A stretch of DNA of 64,000 nt. It comes from Oasisia sp. SBJ-2009. Its lineage: Eukaryota; Annelida; Polychaeta; Sabellida; Siboglinidae. The translations under genes were made by a program, and so were the position numbers. The notes under the pieces were generated by a model. The model was not told the DNA's origin and did not search any database. It saw only the letters and a program-made list of their open reading frames with translations. Where the stretch lies: the NCBI GenBank assembly GCA_964017155.1, contig OZ024855.1, forward strand, positions 52,678,664 to 52,742,663, read 5' to 3'. Positions within the stretch are counted from its first letter, which is position 1; each line of letters begins with the position of its first letter. Shown piece by piece: positions 10,698 through 22,548 of this stretch.

Positions 10698-11299
10698 CTA
10701 ATACACCTAAAACATTGAAACCGGTTATCACCAAGCCGCGAGTGGAGATTGGCACGTCGCACTACAAGTTTAAGTTTTAAGAACCGCCACCTGACAGATG
10801 GTGAACTACATATTTACGTCAAACGCCAATTGACGCCTTTAAGCAATGTCAAGTTAAAAACAGTTTTAGAAAAAAAGTTAACGACCCTATTATACAGCAG
10901 ATAGATGGCTGACGAATTATCACCGTAAAATGGTATTATAAATACTTTTATATTAATACAATCTTACTATGTACTATCATGTTATTATATTTCAATAGAG
11001 CACCTTTAATGATTAGAGACTCACGAAAAATGCATTAGATTCTGTAGTTAAATATATGTACTATGGGTAGCACCACTCATCTGGAAATGCCATAATACGA
11101 TTATTAGGACTCATGTTAGCATTCAAAACCTCGGGCTAGACTTAGTAATAAATGTAACATTGAATTTAAGGTGCTTAGCCAGTAGGATGGAAATTAGATA
11201 GCAGTGAGGTTAGCACGCTCATACGATAATCTGTGATATCTTCTGGCTTATGGACAGTTTGAGGTATGATATGCCAAAATGGTGAAATAATATAGGCTA

Positions 11300-13186
11300 A
11301 ATAAAATAAAATAAAATACAATATTTATATAGCGCCATAATCACACGGTGCTCTATGGCGCTTTACAGTTCACATTAATAATAATAATAATAAATCTACA
11401 GAGAAATTAAAACATTCCAATATTTAGTTAAATCATTTAAAAGCTAAACAACAATAGTCGTAAATTGAAAGAGTAAGAATACAATTATATAATGCAATAA
11501 GTAATTAAGTAATATATTACATAAGAACTATCAAATGATAATAATAAACAAATAAATATATAGAATTAAGCGGAATAAAAGTAGTAAGATTGCGGATAAA
11601 ATGTACATTCATGGCATTAAAATAAATGAACTATTAAGAATAAATATTAAGTATATTAAAAGTGTTGATGAGTCTATTTGTTGTCTATATAGTGCTGCCG
11701 GAACAGAAATGTCTTCAGTTGCCTTTGAAATGTAGTGCAGGTATCACAATTTCTAATGTTAACAGGCAAACTGTTCCATAGCGTCGCCGCTGCTTTCGTA
11801 AAAGTTCTGTCTCCATATGTTACAGTTCTGGTTCGTGGCACGGTCAACATGATAGTTGATTCTGACCGTAAAGAGCGTGTTGGTCTGTAGACGGAGAGTA
11901 GATCACTCAGGTAGACTGGTAATTGGTGGTGTATCGCACGATAGGTGTGTGACAAGATCTTATACTCTATTCGGCGGTGGACTGGAAGCCAGTGAAGTTC
12001 TTTTAGAAGAGGAGTGATGTGTGAGCGGCGACTGGTTCTTGTGATGACACGCGCGCAAGCATTCTGTAGATGTTGCATCTTCGCAAGATGATTCGCGGGC
12101 AAACCGTAAAGTAGCGAGTTGCAGTAATCCAATGTTGAGGTCACCAAGGCATGTACCAGTGTTTTTGTTGCATCTTGGGTGAGATATCGTCGAATTCTCC
12201 CAATATTCCTCAGGTGGTAATACCCTGTTCGACATACCGAACGAACATGCTGACTCATATTCAGGTGTTGATCGTAGATAACCCCAAGATCGCGGACGGA
12301 AGATGATTGTAGTTGTTGTTGTTCCCCGACGGTAACAGTAATGTTAGATAATGATTAAAGTCCGTGTTTGGATGTGAACAAGATCACTTCCGTCTTCTCC
12401 TCATTCAGCTTGAGCATATTTCTCGTTAGCCAGGTACGAACGTCTCTGATGCAATCATTCAACCGGGTAACTGCTGCTGTACGTGCTTCACGGTCACTAT
12501 TCATGAAAGAGACATATAATTGTGTGTCGTCCGCATAAAAGTGCACGTCTAATTTATGATGCCTTATAATGTTTCCAAGTGGTCGTGTGTAAAGTGAGTA
12601 AAGTTTTGGACCAAGCACCGATCCCTGTGGGACGCCATATCCCAGTGTTACATCAGCCGAAGCATCTTCACCAATTATGACTTGTTGGCATCGCTGGCGC
12701 AAATACGATGCCACCCATAACAGTGCATCGCCAGACATGCCATGTGTTTCTTTCAATCTCTCGAGGAGGATGGCATGATCAATCGTGTCGAACGCTGCTG
12801 ACAAATCTAACAAAACGAGCGCTGCAACACGTCCACTGTCCAGTGCCTGGACGATGTCATGTTGTATCTTGATTAGATCTGTTTCGGTTGAGTGTTGTTT
12901 TCTGTAGGCAGACTGCAATGGGTCGTGCAGATTGTTTTCTAGTAGATGTTGCTCGATTCGAGTATTAACAACTTTCTCCATTATCTTGGAGATGAATGGC
13001 AGGTTTGACACTGGACGGTAGTTGCTTAGTAACTCTGGATCAAGCGATGGTTTCTTCAGTCGAGGTCTAATGTGGGCGTACTTCAGCACTGCAGGCACTT
13101 TGGATGTTTCAAAGTATCTATTCACAATAGCCACTATTATTGGTGCTAGTTCACGAGCACATGATTTCAGTAGCCAAGTTGGAATG
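11300..13186 (-). mobile_element. LINE C, CR1/L2-like, 5'-truncated
   Basis: The element is inserted in the intron downstream of an EGF exon. GGCTA at 11,295-11,299 and 13,187-13,191 flank it as a target-site duplication. On the minus strand it ends in a (TTTTA)n tail preceded by a TATAAATATTG and AAAGCGCCATAG structured 3' UTR, as in CR1/L2-type elements. It is truncated within the RT N-terminal region. One in-frame stop interrupts the RT, suggesting a relatively recent insertion. Confidence 0.88.
11674..13134 (-). pseudogene. LINE C reverse transcriptase, one in-frame stop
   Basis: The frame is continuous from 13,134 to 11,674 except for a TAA at 12,355-12,357; both parts are in the same frame. 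Ordered RT motifs are LSNYRPVSNLPFISK (block 1), ALVLLDLSAAFDTIDH (block 3), GVPQGSVLGP (block 4), HFYADDTQLY (block 5) and LKLNEEKTEVILF (block 6). A C-terminal region follows with YCNSLLYGLP and LHWLPVHRRIEYK, characteristic of CR1/L2/Crack elements. All catalytic Asp residues are present. The endonuclease domain is missing from this truncated copy. Confidence 0.88.
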
Positions 13187-13286
13187 GGCTAGAAGTTGAG
13201 TTAGACATAGAAAATCATATACGGTCACCAGTGTCGACGCGTGGTAGGTCATTGTATATGGAAAGTAATAGTGTAAAAATACTTAC

Positions 13287-13400
13287 CTTTAGTGCAAAAA
13301 GGTCCCATAAAAGGACCCGTGCAGTTGCATTTATAACCAGGTTTCCCTTTCGTCAATATGCAACTACCGCCATTTTGGCATGGTTTTGAATCACATACAC
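13287..13400 (-). CDS. EGF-like module exon 5
   Basis: The loop before Cys6 reads TGPFMGPFC rather than TSAFMGPFC. The duplicated acceptor has diverged (adds VIG if the distal AG at 13,410 is used). It lies just upstream, in gene direction, of LINE C, which sits in its downstream intron. Confidence 0.78.
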
Positions 13401-14101
13401 CTATTACACCTAAAACATTGAAACCGGTTATCATCAAGCCGTGAATGGAGATTGGCATGTCGCACTACAAGTTTAAATTTTAAGAACCGCCATCTGACAG
13501 ATGGTGAACTACATATTTACGTCAAACGCCAATTAACGCCTTTAAGCAATGTCAAGTTAAAAACAGTTTTAGAAAAAAGTTAACGACCCTATTATACAGC
13601 AGATAGATGGCTGACGAATTATCATCGTAAAATGGTATTTTTAATACTTTTATATTAATAACATCTTACTATGTACTATCATGTTATTATATTTTAATAG
13701 AGCACCTTTAATGATTAGAGACCCACGGAAAATGCATTAGTTTCTGTAGTTAAATATATGTACTATGGGTAGCACCACTCATCTGGTAGTGCCATAATAC
13801 GATTATTAGGACTCATGTCAGCATTCAAAACCTAGGGCTAGACTTAGGAATACATGTAACACTGAATTTAGCGTGCTTAGCCAGTACGATGGAAATTAGT
13901 TAGCAGTGAGTTTAGCACACTCATACGATAATCTGTTATATGATTAAGCTTAAGGACAGGTTGCGGGATGATATGCCAAAATGGTGAAATAATATAGGCT
14001 AGAGGTTGAGTTAGACATAGAAAATCATATACGGTCACCAGTGTCGCCGCGTGGTAGGTCATTGTATATGGATCACAAAGTAATAGTGTAAAAATATTTA
14101 C

Positions 14102-14215
14102 CTTTAGTGCAAAAAGGTCCCATAAAAGCACTCGTGCAGTTGCATTTATAACCAGGTTTCCCTTTCGTCAATATGCAACTACCGCCATTTTGGCATGGTT
14201 TTGAATCACATACAC
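14102..14215 (-). CDS. EGF-like module exon 6
   Basis: Consensus module, 815 bp from exon 5. The duplicated acceptor allows extension to 14,224. The donor is GTAAAT rather than GTAAGT, a weaker but still plausible site. Confidence 0.76.
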
Positions 14216-14761
14216 CTAATACACCTAAAACATTGAAACCGGTTATCATCAAGCCGTGAGTGGAGATTGGCGCGTCGCACTTCAAGTTTAAGTTTTAAGA
14301 AACGCCACCTGACATATGGTGAACCACATATTTACGTCAATTGCCAATTAAAGCCTCTTAGCAATGTCAAGTTAGAAACAATTTTAGAAACAAAAGTGGC
14401 ATTTTAAATACTTTTTTTATTAATAAAATCTTACTATATACTGTCATTTTATTATATTTTAATAGAGCACCTTTTATGATTAGAGACCCACGAAAAATGC
14501 ATTAGTTTTTGTAGTTAAATATATGTACTATGGGTAGCGCCACTCATCTGGAAGTGCCATAATATCATTATTAGGACTCATGTCAGCATTCAAAACCTAG
14601 GGTTAGACTTAGGAATACATGTAAAACTGAATTTCGTGTGCTTAGCCAGTAGGATGTAAATTAGTTAGCAGTGAGTTTAGCACGCACATACGATAATCTG
14701 TGACATGTTTAGGCTTAAGGACAGGTTGATGTATGATATGTAATAGTGTTAAAATACTTAC

Positions 14762-14875
14762 CTTTAGTGCAAAAAGGTCCCATAAAAGCACTCGTGCAGT
14801 TACATTTATAACCAGGTTTCCCTTTCGTCAATATGCAACTACCGCCATTTTGGCATGGTTTTGAATCACATACAC
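14762..14875 (-). CDS. EGF-like module exon 7, shortened downstream intron
   Basis: Spacing to exon 6 is only 660 bp. About 150 bp of the downstream intron (the ATGCCAAAATGGTGAAATAATATAGG-type segment up to the GGATCACAAAG segment) is deleted between about 14,740 and 14,741. The module itself is consensus. Acceptor duplicated (alternative end 14,884). Confidence 0.76.
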
Positions 14876-15576
14876 CTAATACACCTAAAACATTGAAACC
14901 GGTTATCACCGAGCCGTGAGTAGAGATTGGCGCGTCGCACTACAAGTTTAAGTTTTAAGAAACGCCACCTGACATATGGTTAACTACATATTTACGTCAA
15001 TCGCCAATTAACGCATCTAAGCAATGTCAAGGTAGAAACAATTTTAGAAAAAAGTTAACGACCCTATTATACAGCAGATATATGGCTGACGAATCATCAT
15101 CTTAAAGTGGCATTTTAAATACTTTTTTATTAATTAAATCTTTCTATGTACGGTCATGTTATTATATTTTAATAGAGCACCTTTTATGATTAGAGACCCA
15201 CGAAAAAGGCATTAGTTGTTGTAGTTAAATATATGTACTATGGGTAGCGCCACTCATCTGGTAGTGCCATAATACAATTATTAGGACTCATGTCAGCATT
15301 CAAAACCTAGGGCTAGACTTAGGAATACATGTAACACTGAATTTAGGGTGCTTAGCCAGTAGGATGGAAATTAGTTAGCAGTGAGTTTATCACGCTCATA
15401 AGATAATCTGTGAGATGTTTAGGCTTAAGGACAGGTTGAGGTATGATATGCCAAAATGGTGAAATAATATAGGCTAGAGGTTGAGTTAGACATAGAAAGT
15501 CATATACGGTCACCAGTGTCGACGCGTGGTAGGTCATTGTATATGGATCACAAAGTAATAGTGTCAAAATACTTAC

Positions 15577-15690
15577 CTTTAGTGCAAAAAGGTCCCATAA
15601 AAGCACTCGTGCAGTTGCATTTATAACCGGGTTTCCCTTTCGTCAATATGCAACTACCGCCATTTTTGCATGGTTTTGAATGACATACAC
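15577..15690 (-). CDS. EGF-like module exon 8
   Basis: Asp after Cys1 is replaced by His (VCHSKPC) and Gln after Cys2 by Lys (CKNGGSC). From here rightwards only the single acceptor is present. Confidence 0.77.
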
Positions 15691-16359
15691 CTAAAACATT
15701 GAAATCGGTTATCATCGAGCCGTGCGTTGAGATTGGCGCGTCGCACTACAAGTTTAAGTTTTAAGAACCGCCACCTGACAGATGGTGAACTACTTATTTT
15801 CGTCAAACGCCAATTGACGCTTCTATGCAATGTCAAGGTAAATAACAGGTTTAGAAAGATAGATGGCTGACGAATTATAATTTTCAAGTAGCATTTTAAA
15901 TACTTTTTTTAATTAATTAAATCTTACTGTGCACCATCATGTTATTATATTTTAATAGAGCTCCTTTTATAATTAGAGGCCCAAGAAAAAGGCATTAGTT
16001 TCTGTAGTTAAATATATGTACTATGGGTGACGCCAGTCATCTGGAAGTGCCATAATACGATTTTTAGGACTCATGTCAGCATTCAAAACCTAGGGCTACA
16101 CTTAGGAATACATATAACACTGAATTTAGGGTGCTTAGCCAGTAGGATGGAAATTAGTTAGCAGTGAGTTTATCACGCTCATAAGATAATCTGTGATATG
16201 TTTAGGCTTAAGGACAGGTTGAGGTATGATATGCCAAAATGGTGAAATAATATAGGCTAGAGGTTGAGTTAGACATAGAAAGTCATATACGGTCACCAGT
16301 GTCGACGCGTGGTAGGTCATTGTATATGGATCACAAAGTAATAGTGTCAAAATACTTAC

Positions 16360-16473
16360 CTTTAGTGCAAAAAGGTCCCATAAAAGCACTCGTGCAGTTG
16401 CATTTATAACCGGGTTTCCCTTTCGTCAATATGCAACTACCGCCATTTTTGCATGGTTTTGAATCACATACAC
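16360..16473 (-). CDS. EGF-like module exon 9, next to LINE D1
   Basis: Consensus module with CKNGGSC. LINE D1 begins only 24 bp upstream of the acceptor (16,498), so the native branch-point region is replaced by retrotransposon sequence. That may impair use of this exon. Confidence 0.75.
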
Positions 16474-16581
16474 CTAAAACATTGAAACCGGTTATCAACA
16501 TGTTTATATCTAAATATTGACTGGCTAACAGGTATTAAAATTACTATTAGTAACAGGACATATGTTATATTATGTGCCTAC

Positions 16582-16890
16582 ATGCCTTATGAATCACATG
16601 CTCATGAAGACCTGTTTTTAGAAAATCTTGGTACTATTAAAGCAGTGATAGTGGAATTAGATACTACAAGTATTTCTGTACTGGGGGACTGGAACTCAGA
16701 TATAAGTGACAGTGAACCGCTTTTTTGTAGACCCTTTAAACAGTTTTGTGAGGAAAATTGCTGGTTGCTGTCTAGTGAGCTGTTACTGCCAGCAAATACG
16801 TTTAATTATTTGAGTGAAGGGTATGATTCCACCTCATGGTTGGACCACTGTGTGTCCACCAGTGATGGTCACAATGTTATTCAGATATAG
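16582..16890 (+). pseudogene. LINE D1 endonuclease C-terminal part
   Basis: This 102-codon frame carries VLGDWNSDI, the GDFN-like catalytic block with Trp for Phe, and DHCVSTSD towards the end. The N-terminal half is missing by truncation. The SDHFP-like block lies in the next frame near 16,913-16,930. Confidence 0.7.
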
Positions 16891-17286
16891 ATGTGTTATA
16901 TAGTTTTTGTACGTCAGACCACTTTCCAATATGTATTGATGGTTCCCCGGAGCTAGTGCCTCAGGTTGAGGGTTTATCAACCCACGAGTGTAAAAAAAAT
17001 TAGCTGGGATAGAGTTAGTGATGAATGTATTAATAGTTATGCTGAGGCAACAAAGTGTAACCTGACATGTTTTAATATTCCACACTATGCTATTATATGT
17101 AGTAATGTAAACTGTACAGATGATGCACATATATCTGCGATAAATTTATTTTATGATAATATCATTGACTCTATGAAAAATAGGAACTGGTGAGTTGGCA
17201 ATGGTAGGACAAAACCATACAAGTGTAGACCTGGCTGGAATGATCATGCCAGAGATCTCTATATTGCTGCCAGAGAATGTTTCATT

Positions 17287-17760
17287 ATGTGGATTGATGC
17301 TGGTAGACCAAAACATGGCCCTGTATTTAATCTAATGAAGACAACTATGGCAAGGTTTAAATATGCAATACGTTTTCTTACAAATCATGAATGCCAACTT
17401 AGAAAGGATTTATTGGCAAACACGCTGTCGCCGAGTCGGCCAGATGACTTTTGGAAAGGGATACGCCAGATAAACAACTGTAATATACCTTTATCTAATA
17501 GTATTGAGGATGTTACTGGTATTGATGAAATAACTGAATTATGGCGGTCTCATTTTAAACAGCTTTTTAATTGTATTAGGGATATACACATTCAACAAAT
17601 CAAATGTGATGCCAAATATACAAATGACATAGTTGTGGAAATTAGTAAAGTTAAAAATGCTATTAAATGCGTAGATATAAATAAGACTTGGATGGTATAT
17701 ATGCTGAACACCTTAAACATTGTGATAAGCGCATTGTGCTTTAACTTGCTATGTGTATAA
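17287..17760 (+). pseudogene. LINE D1 linker between endonuclease and RT
   Basis: A 157-codon frame contains RFKYAIRFLTNHECQLRKD and a DDFWKGIRQINN segment, which is typical of the endonuclease-RT linker in this element type. It ends in a frame break before the RT start at 17,798. Confidence 0.65.
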
Positions 17761-17797
17761 CTGGGTTGTTTGTACATGGATTTGTACCTAGTTCTTT

Positions 17798-18455
17798 TTG
17801 TTATCTGTTGTGCTGGTTCCTATTATAAATGATAAATGTGGCAAGATTAACAGCAAAGACAATTACAGACCTATTGCATTAGCTAGTATTGTGTCAAAAA
17901 TTGTTGAAAACATATTGTTAGACAGAATGTCAGTTACGCTGTCAACAATGTCCAATCAGTTTGGATTTAAGAAAAAACACGGGACAGACTTGGGTATTTA
18001 TGTCCTAAAGGAAGTTATTGACACGCATAAGAGTTTAACTGGGTCTATGTTTACATGTTTTTTAGATGCTTCTAAAGCTTTTGATAGAGTGAAACATTCT
18101 ATCTTATTTCAAAGTTTGATTGACAGGGGAGTACCTGGATATATCGTTAGGCTGCTTATGTATTGGTATTCGAATCAGAGTATGTGTATAAGATGGTCCG
18201 GCAAATAGTCGGAACATTTTGGTGTTACAAATGGTGTCAGGCAAGGTGGCATACTCTCACCATACCTTTTTAATATATATGTATATATATATATATACGG
18301 CTGATTTAACCATAGCTTTAAACAAATGGAACACAGGGTGTGTAATAGGTAGTACAACTATCAACCATCTTATGTATGCTGATGACTTGGTAATTCTGTG
18401 CCCATCTGTATCAGGACTGTCTGAACTGATGCAGGTATGTGACTCGATGGGTTAG
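17798..18455 (+). pseudogene. LINE D1 reverse transcriptase
   Basis: RT blocks appear in order: DNYRPIALASIVSKIVE, FLDASKAFDRVKH (first Asp), GVTNGVRQGGILSPYLF, and HLMYADDLVIL (catalytic pair). An in-frame TAG at 18,206-18,208 interrupts it where copies 2 and 3 have TTG. A TA microsatellite at about 18,277-18,297 shifts the frame just before the YADD block. Confidence 0.85.
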
Positions 18456-18490
18456 ATCATGATATCAAGTACAATTCAAAGAAAAGTGCT

Positions 18491-19048
18491 GTGTTAATAT
18501 TAAAAAGTAAATATATGAAAAATGTTGATGTTCCAGCATTTAAGATTAATGGTGAAACAATCCAGAAAGTGGATAATGTGAAATATATGGGTCACTTTAT
18601 TTCTAATACATTACGTGATGACAAAAATATGTTACGCCAATGCCGACAACTATATGCTAGGGGTAATACGCTATTGCGGAAATGTTATATGTGTTCCACT
18701 GAACTGAAGCTGTCTTTGCTTAGAACTTTCTGTTCTCCCATGCATACTGCCCAGCTATGGTGGAATTACACAGTAGCAAGTATACATAGACTTCATGTGG
18801 CTTACAATAATGTGTTTCGTTTATTGCTAAATCAGCCTAAATATTGCAGTGCCTCCACCATGTTTGTAGAATACCATATACCAGATAGTAAAGCTGTAAT
18901 TAGCAACCTTGTATATAAATTCATGCGGAGACTTAATGCCTCTTATAATAAGTTGGTAATTCCAATCATCAACAGTGATATAAAATGGCAATCCAAGATA
19001 AAACGACATTGGATGAAAATGTTGTATATACATAATATATTTGATTGA
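18491..19048 (+). pseudogene. LINE D1 RT thumb and C-terminus
   Basis: The 185-codon frame has KVDNVKYMGHFI (block 7) followed by LRQCRQLYARGNTLLRK and LWWNYTVASIHRLHVAYNN, C-terminal features of this LINE type. It ends at TGA before the AATAAA-containing 3' UTR. Confidence 0.78.
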
Positions 19049-19768
19049 ATGTACCATTGTGCAATGTTTTTTCTATTTACAATGTGCAATACTTTTATAT
19101 TTTTCTAATCACTTGTATTTTTTAATGTTTATGTGGACATCTGTATGACAGTCTGAAATAAAGATATTGAATTGAACGAGCCGTGAGTGGAGATTGGCGC
19201 GTCGCACTACAAGTTTACGTTTTAAGAACCGCCACCTGGCAGATGGTGAACTACATATTTACGTCAAACGCCAATTGACGCCTTTAAGCAATGTCAAGTT
19301 AAAAACAGTTTTAGAAAAATGTTAACGACCCTATTATACAGCAGATTGATGGCTGACGAACTATCATCTTAAAGTGGCATTTTAAATACTTTTTTAATTA
19401 AATCTTACTATGTACTATCATGTTATTATATTTTAATAGAGCACCTTTTACGTTAGCACATTGTCTTATTGATGACATTTGTTTACCTGTTTTTGAAAAT
19501 ATGTACATTTCAATTTTTTTGTTTAGTTATTTATGTATTTATTTTTATGTTTTCCTAAATTCATTCTTAGTATTTTTCTGAGGACCAAATTGGAAACAAG
19601 ATATAGTGTGCTTTAATGTGTCAATCATCGGTAACTATTATATTTATATGTATTATAATGTTTTACCACATAAACTCACTCCCTTACAAGCAGGTATACA
19701 GTGCACTACAAAATTAGTGCAAATTTAAATGTCGCCCCAGGCTGTTAAACGAAGACCGACAAAACCGG

Positions 19769-19790
19769 TCAAGGTCACAATTCAAGGTCA
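19769..19790 (+). promoter_or_regulatory. Paired nuclear-receptor-type half-sites (DR7)
   Basis: Two extended half-sites TCAAGGTCA occur in direct orientation with AGGTCA cores seven bases apart. TCAAGGTCA is the monomer site recognised by FTZ-F1/SF-1 and ERR-type nuclear receptors in animals. Function here is inferred only from sequence. Confidence 0.3.
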
Positions 19791-20771
19791 AATATCAAAG
19801 GTATTATATATCATGAACTATGTCATGGCCACATAGAGCTCCTGGTGGTTAAATTGTGTGGCACTCCCGAGGATGCCCAGTTTGTATGTATTGATCTAGC
19901 GTGACGTCAGTCGTGGATCTGGTGTAAATTCGTGCAGCGCCGTCGCACGGTGTTGTGTAAATAACGCTGAGAACGCATCCCGGCAGCGCAACGTTTTCCA
20001 CAGCTGACGTCATGATTTTGCCCCTCGTGCATTTCCCGAAACCATTTTTCTTCCAAGGCAGCACCGCGACAGCTCCCGTTTAATGTCAATTTTAAAACGC
20101 TTCATCAAACTTGTGATTTCTCGGTTGTCGTTGTAGTGCATACTTCATATGTACATGCATATCTTTAGAGTTATTTGACTTTGTTTGAGGCAAAATATGG
20201 CCTCTAAGGAGGCACGAATTTAGATACGACCTCGTTCATCGATTAATCACAATAACATCATACGGATTACATTCTTACGGGTCACTCATTAATTCGCACA
20301 TTTCTAACTGACTTCTCTACGCATTCTCTTAAAACTGGTTTTATATCCACGCCCCTCAGTATAAAACTCCGCCAATTTACACCGAATTCCAGAAATCCGC
20401 TCCATTGTATATGATATTGTCTCAGGGTGCTAACTGTTTCTTAAATCTGCAATGTAGTCCGTGTATAAATACGAAATTGTACCCGTATTTAAACTGCTGC
20501 ATGCGTGTGCAGCAGCGGTGCGTATATTGGAACTTGAGTGTGACGTATTGTCCGATTCGATGGAACGGCGCAGCCACGCCTATAGTTCGTGGCCATGTAC
20601 TGAACGATGCTTAAGCTGGACGCAATAAACATATGCAGGTAATGATCCACACATGTCTTGCGTCCTTCCACAATTATATATCATATCTATTCAACGTGAT
20701 ACACGAAAACGAACCTATAATTATTATTATTTTCCTTCCTTCTCTCTTTTCTTCACTTCGTGAAGGTTACG

Positions 20772-20772
<1 letters not shown>

Positions 20773-20867
<95 letters not shown>

Positions 20868-20908
20868 GGGCGTGTGTGCGTGCGTGCGTGCGTGCGTTCA
20901 TGCGTTCG

Positions 20909-20975
<67 letters not shown>
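20773..20975. repeat. (TA)n-(TGCG)n composite microsatellite
   Basis: TA tract of about 93 bp followed by about 105 bp of GTGC units, the longest TGCG tract in the window. Confidence 0.95.
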
Positions 20976-21628
20976 AAGTGTATATGATTTACTATGCGCA
21001 TACATGGATGAAATTGATAAAAACAATAGACAAAATAACAAAGAATTATCACAACAGTGCTTAACCCGAAATCTTCTTTCTTTTATTGTGAAATTGTTGC
21101 TTAAAATAATACTTTTAAATATAATGGTTTACATTTTGTAGGACATTTTAGATATCAACTATTGATTAATTAACTTAGCAAAATAATATTGTATACATAA
21201 TGTATCATTTTATATGATATGTTGGATATTTATTTATTATAAAACCCACGAAAAAGGCATTAGTTTCTGTAGTTAAATGTATGTACTATGGGTAGCCCCA
21301 CTCATCTGGAGGTGCCATAATACAATTATTAGAACTCATGTCAGCATTCAAAACCTAGGGCTAGACTTAGGAATACATGTAGCACTGAATTTAGGGTGCT
21401 TAGCCGGTAGGATGGAAATTAGTTAGCAGTGCGTTTAGCTCGCTGATAATATAATATGTGATATGTTTAGGCTTAATAAGGACAGGTTGAGGTACGATAT
21501 GCCAAAATGGTGAAATAATATCGGGAAGAGGTTGAGTTAGACATAGAAAGTCATATACGGTCACCCGTGACCCCGCTGTGGTAGGTCATTGTATATGGAT
21601 CACAAAGTAATAGTGTCAAAATACTTAC

Positions 21629-21742
21629 CTTTAGTGCAAAAAGGTCCCATAAAAGCACTCGTGCAGTTGCATTTATAACCGCGTTTCCCTTTCGTCAATA
21701 TGCAACTACCGCCATTTTTGCATGGTTTTGAATGACATACAC
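21629..21742 (-). CDS. EGF-like module exon 10
   Basis: VCHSKPC variant as in exon 8, with Arg before Gly-Tyr (GKRGYKC). Single acceptor, GTAAGT donor. Confidence 0.77.
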
Positions 21743-22410
21743 CTAAAACATTGAAACCGGTTATCATCGAGCCGTGCGTTGAGATTGGCGCGTCGCACTA
21801 CAAGTTTAAGTTTTAAGAACCGCCACCTGACAGATGGTGAACTACATATTTTCGTCAAACGCCAATTGACGCTTCTAAGCAATGTCAAGTTAAAAAACAG
21901 GTTTAGAAAGATAGATGGCTGACGAATTATAATTTTCAAGTAGCATTTTAAATACTTTTTTTATTAATTAAATCTAACTGTGTACCATCATGTTATTATG
22001 TTTTAATAGAGCTCCTTTTATAATTAGAGGCCCAAGAAAAAGGCATTAGTTTCTGTAGTTAAATATATGTACTATGGGTGACACCAGTCATCTGGAAGTG
22101 CAATAATACGATTTTTAGGACTCAAGTCAGCATTCAAAACCTAGGGCTACACTTAGGAATACATATAACACTGAATTTAGGGTGCTTAGCCAGTAGGATG
22201 GAAATTAGTTAGCAGTGAGTTTATCACGCTCATAAGATAATCTGTGATATGTTTAGGCTTAAGGACAGGTTGAGGTATGATATGCCAAAATGGTGAAATA
22301 ATATAGGCTAGAGGTTGAGTTAGACATAGAAAGTCATATACGGTCACCAGTGTCGACGCGTGGTAGGTCATTGTATATGGATCACAAAGTAATAGTGTCA
22401 AAATACTTAC

Positions 22411-22524
22411 CTTTAGTGCAAAAAGGTCCCATAAAAGCACTCGTGCAGTTGCATTTATAACCGAGTTTCCCTTTCGTCAATATGCAACTACCGCCATTTT
22501 TGCATGGTTTTGAATCACATACAC
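22411..22524 (-). CDS. EGF-like module exon 11
   Basis: Leu replaces Pro before Gly-Tyr (GKLGYKC), a change shared only with exon 12, its duplicate. LINE D2 begins 24 bp upstream of the acceptor. Confidence 0.76.
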
Positions 22525-22548
22525 CTAAAACATTGAAACCGGTTATCA

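Larger units (their letters stand above)
16498..19176 (+). mobile_element. LINE D, copy 1 (5'-truncated)
   Basis: The copy starts inside the endonuclease and runs through RT to a 3' UTR with AATAAAG about 15 bp before the end. The host sequence GAAACCGGTTATCA continues as CGAGCCGTGAG across it, with no clear target duplication. Copies 2 and 3 sit at exactly the same host position. RT motifs (NGVRQGGILSPYLF, HLMYADDLVIL) indicate a non-LTR element distinct from LINEs A to C. Confidence 0.87.
19177..21245 (-). repeat. Block B, long form with microsatellite
   Basis: The block contains, left to right: EGF-unit upstream intron (to about 19,450), the AT-rich segment with ACGTTAGCACATTGTC, paired AGGTCA half-sites at 19,769-19,790, and the decayed 98-residue frame region. 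A plus-strand CAGTATAAAACTCC follows at 20,357, then a 69-codon Cys-rich plus-strand frame (20,405-20,614) and the composite microsatellite. It joins the next EGF unit at ACCCACGAAAAAGG. Confidence 0.75.

Noticed and set aside
15654..15887. Frames reading SPSVRWRFLKLKLVVRRANLN upstream of EGF exons
   Set aside because: They span the EGF acceptor and the upstream intron in a frame different from the module; openness is shared only because the units are near copies.
18827..19057. Minus-strand 76-residue frames within LINE D copies
   Set aside because: Antisense shadow of the RT C-terminal frame, identical in each copy for that reason only.
20753..21064. Tyr-Ile and Arg-Ala-Cys-Val repeat proteins over the microsatellites
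   Set aside because: Simple-sequence artefacts of (TA)n and (TGCG)n; tract length differs in every copy without regard to frame.
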